Below, in pieces: positions 23,783 to 36,161 of a stretch of DNA of 64,000 nt. Position 1 is the stretch's first letter; the number at the start of each line of letters is the position of its first letter. The position numbers and the translations under genes are program-made. The notes beneath the pieces were generated by a model, which had not been told where the DNA came from, did no database searches, and saw nothing but the letters and a program-made list of their open reading frames with translations. This DNA is from Punica granatum (lineage: Eukaryota > Streptophyta > Magnoliopsida > Myrtales > Lythraceae), in NCBI RefSeq assembly GCF_007655135.1, contig NC_045128.1:36984811-37048810 (forward strand). The letters run 5' to 3'.

Positions 23783-24693
23783 ATGTACGAGACTGACTTT
23801 GGCCTTTTTACTTTTCAGCCCCCCCGCAAAGAACAGAACTTCAACGAGGAGAGAGAGAGAGAGAGCAAGCAATTGGTGTGGGCAGGGAGAGAGAGAGAGA
23901 GAGGGGGGGAAGAGAGAGGAAGAGCTTTGATTCAGTTTCGTTGTGCATTGAGATTTTCGAGATCTCGGAACCCGCCATCGGCGAAGGTAGCATTGTGCTC
24001 TCACATTCCTCCAATTTCCCAGCGAATCTGTTATTTGCCCCTTCTCTCCCATTGATTGACAGCTCAAGTTTGTTTCATTTGCTAATCTCCCACATTGCGG
24101 GCATTCTTGTTTGCGAAATCAGTAGTTTCACTCCGCCCCACCGCCTGAATTTCCATTTTTTAGTGCTGCATTTCGTTTTTGTTGTTCGTAATTGGCTGTT
24201 TTCTGCGTTTGCTGGAGGGCTCAAGAAAAATGGGCGTTCTTTTCCTGTCGAATCCGAGTCGTTTTGATCTCAAGAAAGCTCAAGAACAGAGGCAATGAGT
24301 AATTTTCGTCCACAATGGTGTTCTTTTTGGTTTTCTGATTTCAATAATTTTCGTGATAAGCTTCTTTGGTTTATATGTCTAGAATTTCAATGCCATGCGT
24401 TTCGCCTATTAAAAAGTTTTTAGATTTGTGAGGGTGTTGACTTTACATGGGCTCATCAATTCAAACGTTCGCAATTTACGCGTACGACTTTGTAAATGGA
24501 TATACCAATGGAAGAATGTAGTTTGATTCATTTCTCCGTTCTTGCTGTAATCTTATCTTTTTGTTCTCCAAACTACAGTCTTTGTGGTTGGCATATGCTT
24601 GGTTGAACTCTTGGTAAAGAAAGTTAAGGTTGTCAAATACGTTTGGTAGAGATGTGCTTCTAATATAGATACTGACAGGGGTCTTATTCAGGA

Positions 24694-26611
24694 ATGGCCA
24701 TGGCAAACTCCAAAGGATCATCAAACATCAGGAATCTCATGTACCCTGGAAAGCCTGCTTTATTGCCACCCAGGAGTCCATTTCCAAGTGTTTCCTCGGC
24801 TTACGTTGATTACTTTATTCCCACCCCGTTAAATGCTTCAAAAGCTATGCAGAAGCCGAGAGATGTGCAACCCCACCACCAGAGAACCGCCTCCGAGAGC
24901 TTTCTGATAGAGGAGCAGCCTTCCTGGCTGGATGATTTACTTAACGAGCCAGAGACTCCGGTGCGAAGAGGAGGTCACAGGCGCTCCTCGAGTGACTCCT
25001 TCGCCTATCTAGATGTAGGTAATCTCAGTAGGCAAGATTATGTAGCTCAGGAAGAGTATAAGCCAAGAAACTTGACTTTGGTGCCTTCTTGGAAATCTCA
25101 AGATTTTGATCGTAGCAAAGAGGGTTGGCGTGCTCCTCCCTATGCAGAAGCACAGCCAGTTAAGCAGAAGAATAGGACTGCGGAACGGTCTTCGAGTGCT
25201 GTGGTCCAGGTCACTGGTCTGCCTTCATCTAGGGATGATGTTGCTGGTCAAAATTCTGGACTATCATCTGCGCCTCAAGAGGCTGGTCGAGCTGCAAAGC
25301 AAAAGCAAGGTCAGGGTGAAACCAGTAGTGTTGATTCAAAGGCTTCTTCTGACAACAGAGATGCTTCACATGCGAAGCCTTCTGCATCAGACACAGATGC
25401 AAAGCGTGCTAAGCAGTATGTAGCCTGTTACTTGTTGAAGCACTGGGTTTCTCTTTCATAATAACTTCTGATTTAGTGGACTCGGAATGTGTAAATGCCT
25501 GTCGGTTTGATGCTTGTTTCTTCATATAGCACTTTATCCTGGATCGTAACATGTAGGGGCAAGGGAACTTTTGAAGATCAAGTTTGATAACATCCTAAAG
25601 CTGCATATTGTTGACTCTTTTACTATGATATTGCTGAATGTTAATGGGTTTCCTATCTGCTCTATGCAGGCAATTTGCTCAGCGCTCAAGGGTCCGTAAG
25701 CTTCAGTATATAGCCGAATTAGAAAGAAATGTTCAAGCTTTACAGGTCAGTATGGCTACTAAGTTAGCATATTGCATAGGATCTAGATTTGTGTGCACTC
25801 ACTTTATGTGTTCCGACTTCTTAAATCATTATGATTTTATCCTTGTTATTCACAACCCTACAGGCAGAAGGTTCTGAAGTAACAGCAGAGCTCAAATTTC
25901 TCAACCAACAAAATCTTATCTTGAGCATGGAGAACAAAGCCCTGAAGCATCGACTGGAAAGTTTAGCCCAGGAGCAAATGATAAAATGCTGTATGTTCTT
26001 CCCTCATTTTAATCTTTTACTACTTTTAGTCCTTTTGTCCATTCATCCACTGCATGCTACTCCCTAAGTGTAAGATGCTTGAAATAGACTGAAATCTTTT
26101 GGCCTGGGTTGTACGCAACTTTGACCTATGAATCCCATACTCCAATTAGTATTTTGGGCGGTAGGAATCTTTAGCCTATGATCTTTTTATTGGTGGTAGC
26201 CTGATACTAGTTGAAAGACACCTCAGATTGTTCAATGTTCTACTGTAATAATTAATTTTACTGCAGAAGGGAAGGGAGAAAAAGATCTGTTGTAGTTCCT
26301 GGATATAACGTTGCAATAGATTACCCAATTATGCTGTTAGAAAGAACGTGAACTTGAAATGATCAGTATTTGAGAGGCTAAAACTTTGGTTTCTGACAGT
26401 TGAGCATGAAGTTCTTGAGCGGGAGATAGGTCGGCTACGGGCTTTATACCAGCAGCAACACCAACCGCATCAGCAACAACAAAAGCAACCATCTTCAAGC
26501 CACCGGCGTAGCACCAGCAAGGATCTTGATTCTCAATTTGCTAGCCTCTCTTTAAAACACAAGGATCAAAGCCTGAGCCCTGACAAAGTGAGTGGTCCAT
26601 TCCACATATAA
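24694..26611 (+). CDS. bZIP-like transcription factor with altered basic region (At4g06598-like)
   Basis: Matches the plant group represented by the uncharacterised Arabidopsis protein At4g06598. Four coding exons: 24694-25415, 25670-25745, 25864-25990 and 26400-26611, totalling 1137 nt and 378 aa. A 5' UTR exon probably ends before an acceptor at about 24691. Seen in the protein: a Ser/Pro-rich N-terminus with [20 protein letters not shown] and [17 protein letters not shown]; a basic region [20 protein letters not shown]; then a zipper ([37 protein letters not shown]) and [19 protein letters not shown]; and a Gln-rich tail with SLSLKHKDQ. The invariant bZIP Asn (N-x7-R) is Lys here. The first intron falls inside the basic region. 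If intron 1 were retained, the protein would end about 14 residues later without any bZIP. A final intron (donor at 26588) is an alternative to the stop chosen. Confidence 0.88.
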
Positions 26612-27546
26612 TTTTTAATGTGGTAGAACTCCAGCCACCGGTTCTACTTGCTCACTAGCTGATTACCACTGAATCTGTTGCAGGCGCCTTTTTTACACTA
26701 ACTATACGTGGGACCTAGTAAATTCTGATCCCATGCTTGAGATTTGCCTGGTCTAAAGTTGGGATCCTGGACAGATTTTTCCACAATCATATTGCAAATG
26801 AATTGTAGCCAAAGCTTCACCTATCAACCTTCTCCCTCTCCTTTCATCATGACCGGTCTTGTCGAGCCTTTTTTTCTTGCTTTCCTCTTCATTGTTTACT
26901 AACCTGTGCACCTGGTAGAAAGCTGCTGGAATATCATTGTTCTTCCAGCATGTGCTATGCCTGAGGTGATTCCGGGGTAACTGTAGAATCTATTGGCTCC
27001 CACTGATCTCCTCCTCTCCCTTTTCATCCAACTTAGACTTTCCTCAAGCATAAGTTAGAATGCGCAGTTAATGTTGTCATTTGAGCTGAGTTTCAGTGAG
27101 AATTGTCTGTATGCACAGTCGCACCAATTGACTGGTATCTTTGCTTTGTTTCGCGTAGTAAGTTTACGATTTATCAACCTTAGGGTTCGGGTTCCGATGA
27201 TTTCATCTGAGATGAATGTAGTATGACATTGTATTGTTGAGGATTAAATCAAAACGTCCATCTTTTGTTGAACATCATACATCGGAGTTCTTGTAGTTCC
27301 GCTTTGTAGTTTGTAATTCCACAACGAAGATATGAAACAAGACATAAGAAGACATCAAACAAGTAATGAGACAATGGACGGAAAAGAATACTAGAATAAT
27401 AACCCAGGTGAAAAATAATGGCCTATTTATGTTCCTTGTATTTGCTTTATAAAATTCCAATTCCCGTCTAAATTACATTTTTCCACCAGCTAAGATCTAA
27501 TTCGAGAAACAATCCAACCCAAACTCCAATTGCAAGTTCCCAAAAG
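26612..27546. other. 3' region between convergent bZIP-like and COBRA-like genes
   Basis: The region between two convergent genes presumably holds both 3' UTRs. I see no further gene or clear repeat in it. Confidence 0.5.
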
Positions 27547-29530
27547 TCATCTTAAAAATAGTTCTAAGAAATGATTGATGAGAGGTAGAAGAGTGATAAT
27601 TATAGACAGGGGCAGGTTGAGAATGCGGTGGTCGTGGGCCATGGCGGCATTAGGGAGGCGAGGGTAGTCGTCGGGCTGTGGCATTACGCAGTCATCGCCG
27701 TTGAAGGATATCTTTCGCGGGAAGGCCCATCCTTCCCTGAAGGTGAAGTCGGAAGGTTCTTTCCTCAGTAACATTTCCGTCTGCACGTTCCCACTTTCTC
27801 CCGACTGGAGCAACAGGTCATTAAAGGACTTTATTCCCCAGAACATCCCCGTATTATCTGATACAGATGTAAAATATCACAAATTTGTCATGTGGATTTC
27901 ATCGATGAGAAACCCGGAAAGACGTATAAAGTTAGGATGATTGAACGTGTCGTGTACTTACTGACATAGCCATGGACATAGAGAGGCTGGTAAGTGAAGC
28001 TGTAGACCTCAGTCAGGCTCCGGAGATTTGGGTGCTGAACCACCAGGTTCCACTCCGAGTAGTTCCGAATCACATTGAAGTTCGTGATAGTGATTTTCAC
28101 CCTCCAGTAGGCCTGGTAGCTCTGCTTCACATGCCAGTGGACCCTGATCGGGCACATGTGGTTCGTGCACCTCACCAGGGCCGGCGGGTGGTCCGTGGGG
28201 TCATGAGGCATCTGCAGCACCTCACCAGGTCTGTATGAAAAGAGTGCCGAATCGCATCAGTCACATATTCAGCCTACGGTCATAGAACAGAGCATTCTAA
28301 ATCATACTTTTGGTTCCACATATCATTTTGGGATTCGGTCGAGCACGAGTTTTACGACAAATGGAGCAGTTCGAGTATTACCTTAGGCACTCGGCGCCGC
28401 TCAATCCTTGACAACGGCAGCTGCACTTGGGGCAGGGGACGATAGTGTTGTTGTAGAACGCAGAGAGGGAGACACAGCACTTAGGATTTGGAGATGCTCT
28501 AAACTGAGAATATATACATGTTACGTTCCATGTACCTGTACACGAATAAAGGTTGCCATCAACGACAATTTCCTCTTGCTCGACAAGAAAACCGTTGTAA
28601 AAAACGGGGCATCGAATGGCAAGCTGTGTAACATCGGTGTGCACTTACTAATGGCTTGGGTCCACCTTCGGCCTCCGTCGGCAGTGAACTGGCTGGCCGG
28701 CACCGATTGTGCATTTCCGCAGGTGTACCCGTCGAGCCCCAGAGTGAAATTCTCTGCTATAGTGAAGCTGGTGCTGTTGGTGGCGCCCCCCACGTTCATT
28801 TGGAACATTGAGCCGTGCTTGGAGGGGTCCTGGTTGAACGACGATAGCACGCCACCCTTGCAGCAATTGGCGACCTGGGTGTTGTAGGGCGTTCCCGGCA
28901 GCAGGTCGACTATCACGGGGCTTTTCTCGCACGAGTGCGGGCGCTGGCCCTTGAACCGGGAGCAGTTGCCCTGTTGGGTCGCCTGAGCACCCCACATGTT
29001 CCATATCACCTCGTCATTGACCCAGTCCCAACTCAGCCGCCACCCTGGCTTCTCAACGTGCCGGAACAACTGGAAATTGAATACCGACACCCTAACCTGC
29101 CCAAAAAGAGCCACGCTTTTTTACATTCCTCCATTACCGTTCAGAATTCACGAGGATGGGAAGAGGAAAAAAAAAAAAAAAAGGCTCTTTCCCAAATCAT
29201 TTCCAGTATGATAACACGGAAACAGAAACACCAAAAAAGAAGAGAGAAACGCATGAACATCATCAGATGAAGAAGAAAGCTTTACATCATATGTATCGCC
29301 ATTTGATTGCATTATGTCCCATTTGATCGTTACGTTCCCATTGGGATCCAATGGATCATAACCATCTGCAGATTATAGTCATCGAAAAACCAAAAATAAA
29401 TCCAAAAAATCTCAATATTTCAACCAATAAAAAAAGAAGCTGAAGGATCAGTAGAAAGGGTACACTTACAGCAGAGGGAGAGAGAGCCAAGGAGACAGAG
29501 GAGGAAGAAGATCTGCAGAGAGGAACCCAT
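27547..29530 (-). CDS. COBRA-like GPI-anchored cell-wall protein
   Basis: COBRA-family proteins are GPI-anchored at the outer face of the plasma membrane and guide cellulose deposition. Six exons on the minus strand: 29530-29470, 29365-29286, 29096-28649, 28535-28382, 28230-27962 and 27857-27547, totalling 1323 nt and 440 aa, the usual length. Seen in the protein: a signal peptide (MGSSLQIFFLLCLLGSLSLC), then YDPLDPNGNVTIKWDI, the carbohydrate-binding-like region with GWRLSWDWVNDEVIW, a Cys-rich section with the family motif CCVS (NPKCCVSLSAFYNN) and CPKCSCRCQ, then NHMCPIRVHWHVKQSY and GMFWGIKSFND. The C-terminus has EGWAFPRKISFNGDDCVMP and ends in a hydrophobic tail suited to GPI attachment. 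The gene resembles the COBRA/COBL4 subgroup, but I do not assign a number. The start codon follows from the signal peptide. Confidence 0.93.
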
Positions 29531-30295
29531 TGACGTCTCATCAAGAACGAGACGAAAATGGGCCATCCCCAAATGCCCTTTTAAAATCAAATCAAGATCA
29601 ATATATAGAAAACGAATCAAATAAACTCGAATTATTTTTGGTTTATGAACTGAGGAGAGACTGATGATGATGAGTTGGTGATGACGAGATGTACGTGTGC
29701 GATGGCTCACTGACTATGAGTATTACGTAAGGGCAATGTGTCGCCTTTGATGCACACGAAAAAGGAGAAGTAGAAGAAGAAGAGAATCCATAGACATTCA
29801 TGGAATGGAACAATAAACCAGCAAAAAGAAAAAATAAAAAAGAAAACCTGTAGATGGAACAAAACGCGTGCATGAATGAGTGTGCGCATTAACTGTGCAT
29901 ATTTATTTCCATTATATCTTGCCCTCACCGACTCACCAAATGATCGATTGTCCTTCCTTTTCCTAATAACCCCTCGATGCATTTTTACAGTGCGCGCAAC
30001 GTTAAACTGTCTCTCGTCCGCGCTAGTATTACCTTGTTCGTGTCACAGTTCGAGCCCGTCTAGCACTCGAATTACGGGTCTAGTCTTGTTGGGCATTATT
30101 AGTATCATGTCACATTCGGGTTCTTACAAAGGAATAGTTGATAAAAAGAATGATATCGCATATGGATTGGTTGTAATAGGAAGTAACTATATACAATATA
30201 GATCACATGTCCAAATTATTGTTTGAGAGATGAGAGAATTGAGGATTGAGATCCAAATTTCACGTTGGTGGATTTTTGGTGTTGGACTAAAATTT

Positions 30296-30331
30296 TGTGT
30301 GTGTGTGTGTGTGTGTTTTTTTTTTTTTTTT
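30296..30331. repeat. (GT)n microsatellite and poly-T
   Basis: About ten GT units run into some 16 T residues. Confidence 0.9.
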
Positions 30332-31318
30332 AAATTATTAGGGTTTTTAAATATCCTTTATTTTGTTTCTGTTTTTGTAAGGATTGGGTTGGACTGATGA
30401 TAATAGAGAAATGGAGTGTTAGAGAGAGAGTTAGCTGAAACAGTCATTTTTGGGAATAACAGCCAATTTCCAACTCATCTAGAAGGAACCAAAAAAAAAA
30501 ATCTTCAATTTGCATTATTTTCATATTTAGATGCCAAAATATACTGCCAAAATTGTCTCTCCTTAATCATTTTCTATTCTACCAAGGTTTTCAATCTTAA
30601 CCTACGACACTAATTTCAGAGGTCTTATCTTTTGGTTGCGGGTGTTACATAATTTTGAGACTATTGGTATGTACTGGTGTGTTGATCGTTCCTTATATAT
30701 GTCGATTTGAGCTTTTCGCTAGCGGGCGAGAAAATCTTGAATGATCTTATTTTATCATGACATGATAAAAAAATCAATAAAATGGATCCAATTAAAAATA
30801 ATTATAAAAATTATTCAAGTGATTAATATTTATTTCTTATTTATTGTAATTTGATGGATACTCTTTTATGTCGCATGATAAAGATAGAGTTATCGAAAAG
30901 TATTTTGATAGCAGGAAAATTCAAGAAGGGGATATCGATGGTGCATGAGTCAACCCATTTTAATAAATGAAAAATAAGAAGTGAAAGGGGAAAAAAAAGA
31001 AAAAGATGATGTCACAATCATTCTTTTCTATTTTCGGTTATAAGAAATATTGTGCTTACATGTATTCTTTTCTATTTTATTATTGTTTAGTCCCCCTTTT
31101 AGGAGAAATGGTTTTATTTTATGATATGAATAATGACTTGCTTATCGGGAAATCAGGTCTATATGCAGTTATAATACCATTAAAACTATATGGGGCAAAC
31201 GTTGTCGTGTGAAATTCTCAAAAGCGAAGCATTTATGATTGTTTGTTCGATGAATCATCTACTTCGAAATATTAGATTCATCACATGTTTTTGTCAAATC
31301 TTCCCGGACATGTTAGAT

Positions 31319-31592
31319 TGCGTTTGGTTTTCTAGTTGAACCATGATCCAACTTAACTTGATTTTATATAATGATTGCAAGTATTAACAAATATGATGCG
31401 TGAGAATATATATATGTATGTACATGTAGATGTGTAAGTATATGTAAGATTTATTATTAAAAATTAATTGTAAAAATAGTTAAAAAAAATATGAGTAAAA
31501 ATTATTATTAATAGGAGAAAAAATAAAATAATAATGAGTATTGAATTTGGGAAATAATAGAGTTGTAAATTTTTTTTATTTAATAATCAAAC
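31319..31592. mobile_element. MITE-like element (GCGTTTGGTTT end)
   Basis: The left end, TGCGTTTGGTTTTCTAGTTG, and the interior (CAACTTAACTTGATTTTA, ATGATTGCAAGTATTAAC) match, in inverse orientation, the element at 50532-50894. The right end, AATAATCAAACAAA, is a weak inverse of the left end. Confidence 0.45.
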
Positions 31593-31620
31593 AAAATGGC
31601 CAAGCTTAATTGGGCTAAAT

Positions 31621-31938
31621 TCATTTCCTCTTTTGGGCCCCATTAGGCCCAAAATGTTCAAGCCTCCAGTCGTGCAAGCCCAAATGTTCGGGTTGGCTTC
31701 CATCCTTCCACTTCTCATTTCGAAGTAGATTTTGCGAACTGCGGATATTTGTGTGAACAATTTTCAGATGACGAAGAGCCTCAAAGGCAATTGGACGACC
31801 AGCTTCTTTGTTTCTTAGGTACCAAAAGCCATGGCCGGAAAAGCTCCGGCTACAGCACGCAAGCACACCTTGAATATCGACGACTGAGGGGCATGATACG
31901 AATAAGATAAACTCGAGGGGTGAAAATGCAAATGTCAA
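31621..31938 (-). pseudogene. Possible kinase-like gene fragment
   Basis: A 105-codon open frame contains EALRHLKIVHTNIRSSQNLL, which loosely resembles the catalytic-loop region of plant receptor-like kinases (IVHxNIKSSNILL), but without the usual Asp and with no other kinase motif in frame. It lies just downstream of a true kinase gene on the same strand. It could be a decayed fragment or chance; the call is weak. Confidence 0.2.
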
Positions 31939-32260
31939 AAAAAAAGAAAAATGAAAAAAGGGATAAGGAATGATGAGTCACCAAATAATTACATTAAAGC
32001 TCTTCTCCATACATTCCTCTTTTCCTCACCTACTCCATTGGGAATCTCGTGTTTGGATTGTCATGCTTTTGAAAGCTTTTGGATTTGAACACAGCATCTG
32101 AACTTCCGCTGCAGCAATTGTCCATTTGACCAACTCAGCCCGGGTAAAAGACTCAACACCCTCATTGTGGCCCGGGCAAGCCGACGTTCGGTCGAGGATT
32201 AGCTTCGACCAATAGGCTGATGACACATCATGATTTTTTTGCTGGAAAACATTATTGAAC

Positions 32261-33536
32261 TCACTTGAATCTCGTAATGCCTTTGTTCTCCTCTAGTGTA
32301 ATATCAGCCAGGACCTCCCTCAATGACAGTTTGCCCCTCGCAAAATCAACACCGACGACATCAGTGGTGCAAGGACGTCGGCATTCCTCTGCGAACTTCC
32401 GCCTCTGCCTCGAAAAGATTATGCTTCGCAGAGGGCTCATCCAAGATGGAATTCGGGTCTCTTTTACTGGCCTTAATCTCTCCAGTTCCACGACAAGCTC
32501 CCGTGCACAGGGCCGGGACGACTCATTGGGGGACAGGCAGCGCATCGCGATGTGTAGCAGTTGCCGGAAGTTGCCCTCCAAGTTCACGGGAAGTGAAACT
32601 CTCGAGTCGCAGATGCTCCTTGTTTGTTGCTTTTTGACAAGAGATGTCGCCCAATCAATAATTGAAGACGGTTCCTTGGAGACGTCGATGGCTTTCCTCC
32701 CGCTCAGGATCTCTAGTGTCAGTACCCCGAAGCTGAATATATCATTCTTCGTGCTGAGTTTACTAGGGCAAGTGTATGCCGGGTCGAGGTACCTATATAT
32801 TAGATGAACATTGAAATTACTTGAGGAATGACCTAGAACCGAAAAAACTGCAATGCTAAATTTGCGATCATGATGACCCAGTATGTACCTATTCGAAATC
32901 ACATAAGCTAAATGCATAAATATATTATCGTACAACAAAGTATATGAGAGGTGGAATATGATATCCTATAGCATCGTATAGGTACCCGATTGTGCCGGCG
33001 GGGCTGGGTGAGCCATCCCCTGAGACTGCGAGCCCAAAGTCGATGAGTTTCGAGTCCCACTCGGAATCAAATAAGATGTTCGTAGACTTCACGTCCCGAT
33101 GGATGATTGGTGGTTCCGAACTGTGAAGGGACTCAAGTGCCCTGGCAACCTGGAGGGCAACCCGGAACCGGGTGGGCCAGCTAGGAGGCGAGTCGGGGGA
33201 TTTGTGGAGCAACTCGTGGAGCGAGCCGTTGGGCATGAACTCCATCACCAGGAGAGGAAGATGACAATGACCGTGGCGTTGGCTGGTCGACCCGAGAAGC
33301 TTGACGACGTGGGGATGGGGAGAGAGTGAAGATAGTAGAGAGATTTCATTGGAGAGCTTCTTGGAGGTTTCCTCGTGGGCGTGAGAGAGCTTCTTGACCG
33401 CAACTGAGGTCAGCCTGCCATTGTTGCTCCTGAGAGAAGCTTTGTAGACACTCCCATGGCTGCCTCTTCCTATGAGATTGCTTGGGGAGAAGCTGTCTGT
33501 TCCTTTGACAACTTCTTCATAGTCAAACTCTTCCAT
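32261..33536 (-). CDS. Receptor-like cytoplasmic Ser/Thr kinase (At5g23170/At1g28390-like)
   Basis: Protein kinase without a signal peptide or membrane segment, so a cytoplasmic receptor-like kinase. Two exons on the minus strand, 33536-32986 and 32792-32261, total 1083 nt and 360 aa. Seen motifs: the glycine loop GRGSHGSVYKA, the ATP-binding Lys in VAVKKL, the catalytic loop IIHRDVKSTNIL, the Mg-binding LIDFGLAV, then TIGYLDPAY (in place of APE) and NDIFSFGVLTLEILSGRKA. All catalytic residues are present, so activity is expected. The intron interrupts the activation segment within the GYLDPAY codons (GG|G), and the phases join correctly. The C-terminal tail after residue about 290 is basic and then acidic, without a known domain. 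The substrate and pathway cannot be read from sequence. Confidence 0.9.
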
Positions 33537-34966
33537 CTCCTCTCTCTGCTGTCCCCTTCTTGTTCAATGATTTTATGGCTCTTCAGCTCAACAATAATAG
33601 TCTCTCCCCGGGTTATATTCGGGACAAGACGGTTGCAGTAATATCGGAATCTCTTGTATTCAATACAATAATATATGGTACTAAAAAGAGTTTGTTAACG
33701 AGGGGAAAAGTCACTGTAGTTAGAAATATCACCGGACCTTGGCTCGGGAAGATTCGCGTACATGATATTAACAACACAACAACATATAACGACCAATGTT
33801 TCGTGAGAACTAGCTAGGGTAGAGACTTGTCCAAATATACAAGGTTTTGTTTTTTCAATTAAAATGGTTTCAATTTTTTTTTTTGTTTTTGAAAAAATTG
33901 ATTTTTAATAGAGGAATTGCATTGGGGAAGGGGAGAGAATAAAGGGAATGGAATTTTTCTTTTGGGGGAAATAAAAAGGAAATAATAATAAATTGAAAAG
34001 AATTAATCGAGAAAAGCAAAAAGTAATAGTCGAAAGAAGTAAAGCTCTGACGAGGATGGGATTCCTGCTCCATTATCTGGTTGAAGGGTCACCTCCCAAC
34101 CCCTTTTCTTTCTTCTTATTTTTCCTACCAAAATTAAATTTACCCCGGTGGTTGAATTATTATTGAAAAATTAAAACAAGATGCACCCTCCAGGTTATTA
34201 TTCTTTTGTTGAGTATATAGGAATTCCTTTGTTGCGTGTGGCAAATTTAAAATGTCAATTGGACTTATTATAGATAACTTAAAAGTAGCTTGGGAATTAA
34301 TTAATATTGTTTAAACTTATATATGCTATCCTATATTAATTAAAAGAACAAAAAGAAGTCAGACTAATTAGGATAGGGATCATCCCTCAACCAATTTGCA
34401 ATGCGCCTCGTTACCGAGAGAATCTCAAATAATCCCACCTCATAATAATGCATTAAGGAAAAAAAAAAGAAAACTAGATTGACGCATTTGAAAAAAACTT
34501 TTTACGCTCATTTATTTATCTGTTGCAATTTGATTGATCCTTTCTTAAATCAACAGAAAAAACTACCAAAAAGTTTCTCATTATTACTATTATCACTGGT
34601 CAATTAGTTTTCTCCTCCTTTTTTTTTAGAATAAAATTTTCCAATATCTTTCCTTTAAAAAAAATTAGCTCACCGACAAAAAAAGGAAAAAGGGGGTTTA
34701 GTTTATAGTGGATTTTATTTTGGGCCGAGAAGAGAAACTTTGGGCATTAGGGCTCAAATGGCCCAGTGAAATAATTGAGAGGCCCAAAAAGGACGAGAAA
34801 GGTCAAAACAAACCGGTTTGCCTGCTTACGTGGCGGCGGGAGAACTGATGACAGGGTCTAGCAGGTCGGTCCTGCGAATCGGCGTCGTTTGTAAGTTGAA
34901 AGCTCTCTTTCGTCGTTTGATTCGATTCCACCGATTGTTGAAGAGAACTCGAGACAGGGAGCAGCA
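33537..34966. other. Intergenic region between divergent kinase and CMC4 genes
   Basis: AT-rich, with A- and T-runs near 33870-34000 and 34440-34480. No gene is supported. The last 200 bp contain the CMC4 promoter and leader. Confidence 0.5.
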
Positions 34967-36161
34967 ATGGCGCGGCCGAGCAAAGAGCCGTGCAAGAAGC
35001 AGGCGTGCGACATTCAAGCTTGCCTCTCCAAGAACAACTTCCTCCCCCAAAAGTAAAGTTCCCTCAGCTCTTCAATCTCTTGTTTCTTCGAGGATTTTCC
35101 ATTTGTTAAGCTCAGGTCAGGTCGAAACTGGACGATGCATCATTAGCAGTTCTGGGATTAATGATGATGATGATGAAGACGACGACGACGATAATGATGA
35201 TACTGATTGGGTTTGAGCTGTGTTTATTTGATTTTGATTCGAAATGTCGATAATCAGTTGCTGTCCTTGATTCTGATATGATGATGATGATAGGGTTGCC
35301 CATGAAACTGTACGCTAGCCCTGCGCTTCTCTCTGTCTATGTTGCTGAAAGAATTTCGAAGAGGAACTACGCTTCTCTTATTGCATTTCATTTCCCTATG
35401 ATTTTGCGACTGTATGGAATTTAGCCCGTCTTTCCGTGTTCCTGCCCGAACTGTTGCATCCATATGCCTGCCTACCTTGTGAAATGTCATAATCATTGGC
35501 CATTGCCCCGTCATTCTTATCTATGTGCTGGCATGGTTCGCACCGAAAAGTTTTTCTTGAATTTTCGGATTGTATGGTTTTTACTGCCATTCCATATGAT
35601 TCGGATCATTCCTCGGGAGTTTGCTTGGAACATCCACGATCTGTGGATTTAATGTAGGTGATGGAATAGCTTGCTATTAAAATTACATTCTTGCAACCTA
35701 GGATGGCATAATTTTTCCTACATCGATGGTTGGGGTTCTTGATTGATTCTTGCTCGTGTTCGTTTCTTTGAGGGAATGTAATTCCTGAACTGCAAAGTGA
35801 AAATTGAACAGGTTCCATTCAACTGAAGAGGTTAACTGCTGATAGGTGCAATATGTGTCATGGCTTCTAGAAACAGAGCTTATGCTTGTGCCTGGTTTAT
35901 TTTGTTAATTTTTTCTTTGGCCAAATTGTGCCTGGTTTATTCACTTCTTTTTTTTTTTTTGGGGTAATTTTTCTTTAGTCGGTTTGTAATTATTAAATTT
36001 TTTTTACATGGTTTCATAATCCCTTTCTTAATTTAAGTTGTCATAATCTTTTCAGGTGCGTCAAAGTCATAGAAGCGCTACAATCTTGCTGCGAACAATG
36101 CGAATACAAATCAACACATTGTGGTTCCGTCTCCGGCCTTCTGAAGCAGATACCTAAATGA
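34967..36161 (+). CDS. CMC4: Twin CX9C protein, CMC4-like (63 aa)
   Basis: Small mitochondrial intermembrane-space protein of the twin-CX9C family, related to CMC4 / p8-MTCP1; such proteins are imported and oxidised by the Mia40 relay and assist respiratory-complex biogenesis. Two exons, 34967-35052 and 36056-36161, are joined across a 1-kb intron with donor GTAAAG and acceptor TTTTCAG, totalling 192 nt. The protein starts MARPSKEPCKKQACDIQACL, continues SKNNFLPQK and CVKVIEALQSCCEQCEY, and ends GLLKQIPK. Cysteine pairs at residues 9/19 and 30/40 give two exact CX9C motifs, with extra cysteines at 14, 41, 44 and 52. The intron splits Lys29, exactly between the motifs. Each exon is too short to stand out as an open frame, and a different-frame ORF overlaps exon 1, so the gene is easily missed. 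Confidence 0.9.

Larger units (their letters stand above)
29531..31620. other. Upstream region of COBRA-like gene and intergenic DNA
   Basis: No gene is supported. The near part is the COBRA-like promoter. A GT microsatellite followed by poly-T lies at 30296-30331, a MITE-like element at 31319-31592, and the rest is AT-rich. Confidence 0.5.

Noticed and set aside
28408..28887. 159-codon plus-strand frame over the COBRA-like gene
   Set aside because: The minus strand carries the CCVS motif and consistent splicing; the plus frame has no homology signal.
34818..35216. 132-codon frame overlapping CMC4 exon 1
   Set aside because: It is in a different frame from the exact twin-CX9C protein and ends in Asp repeats from a GAT microsatellite.
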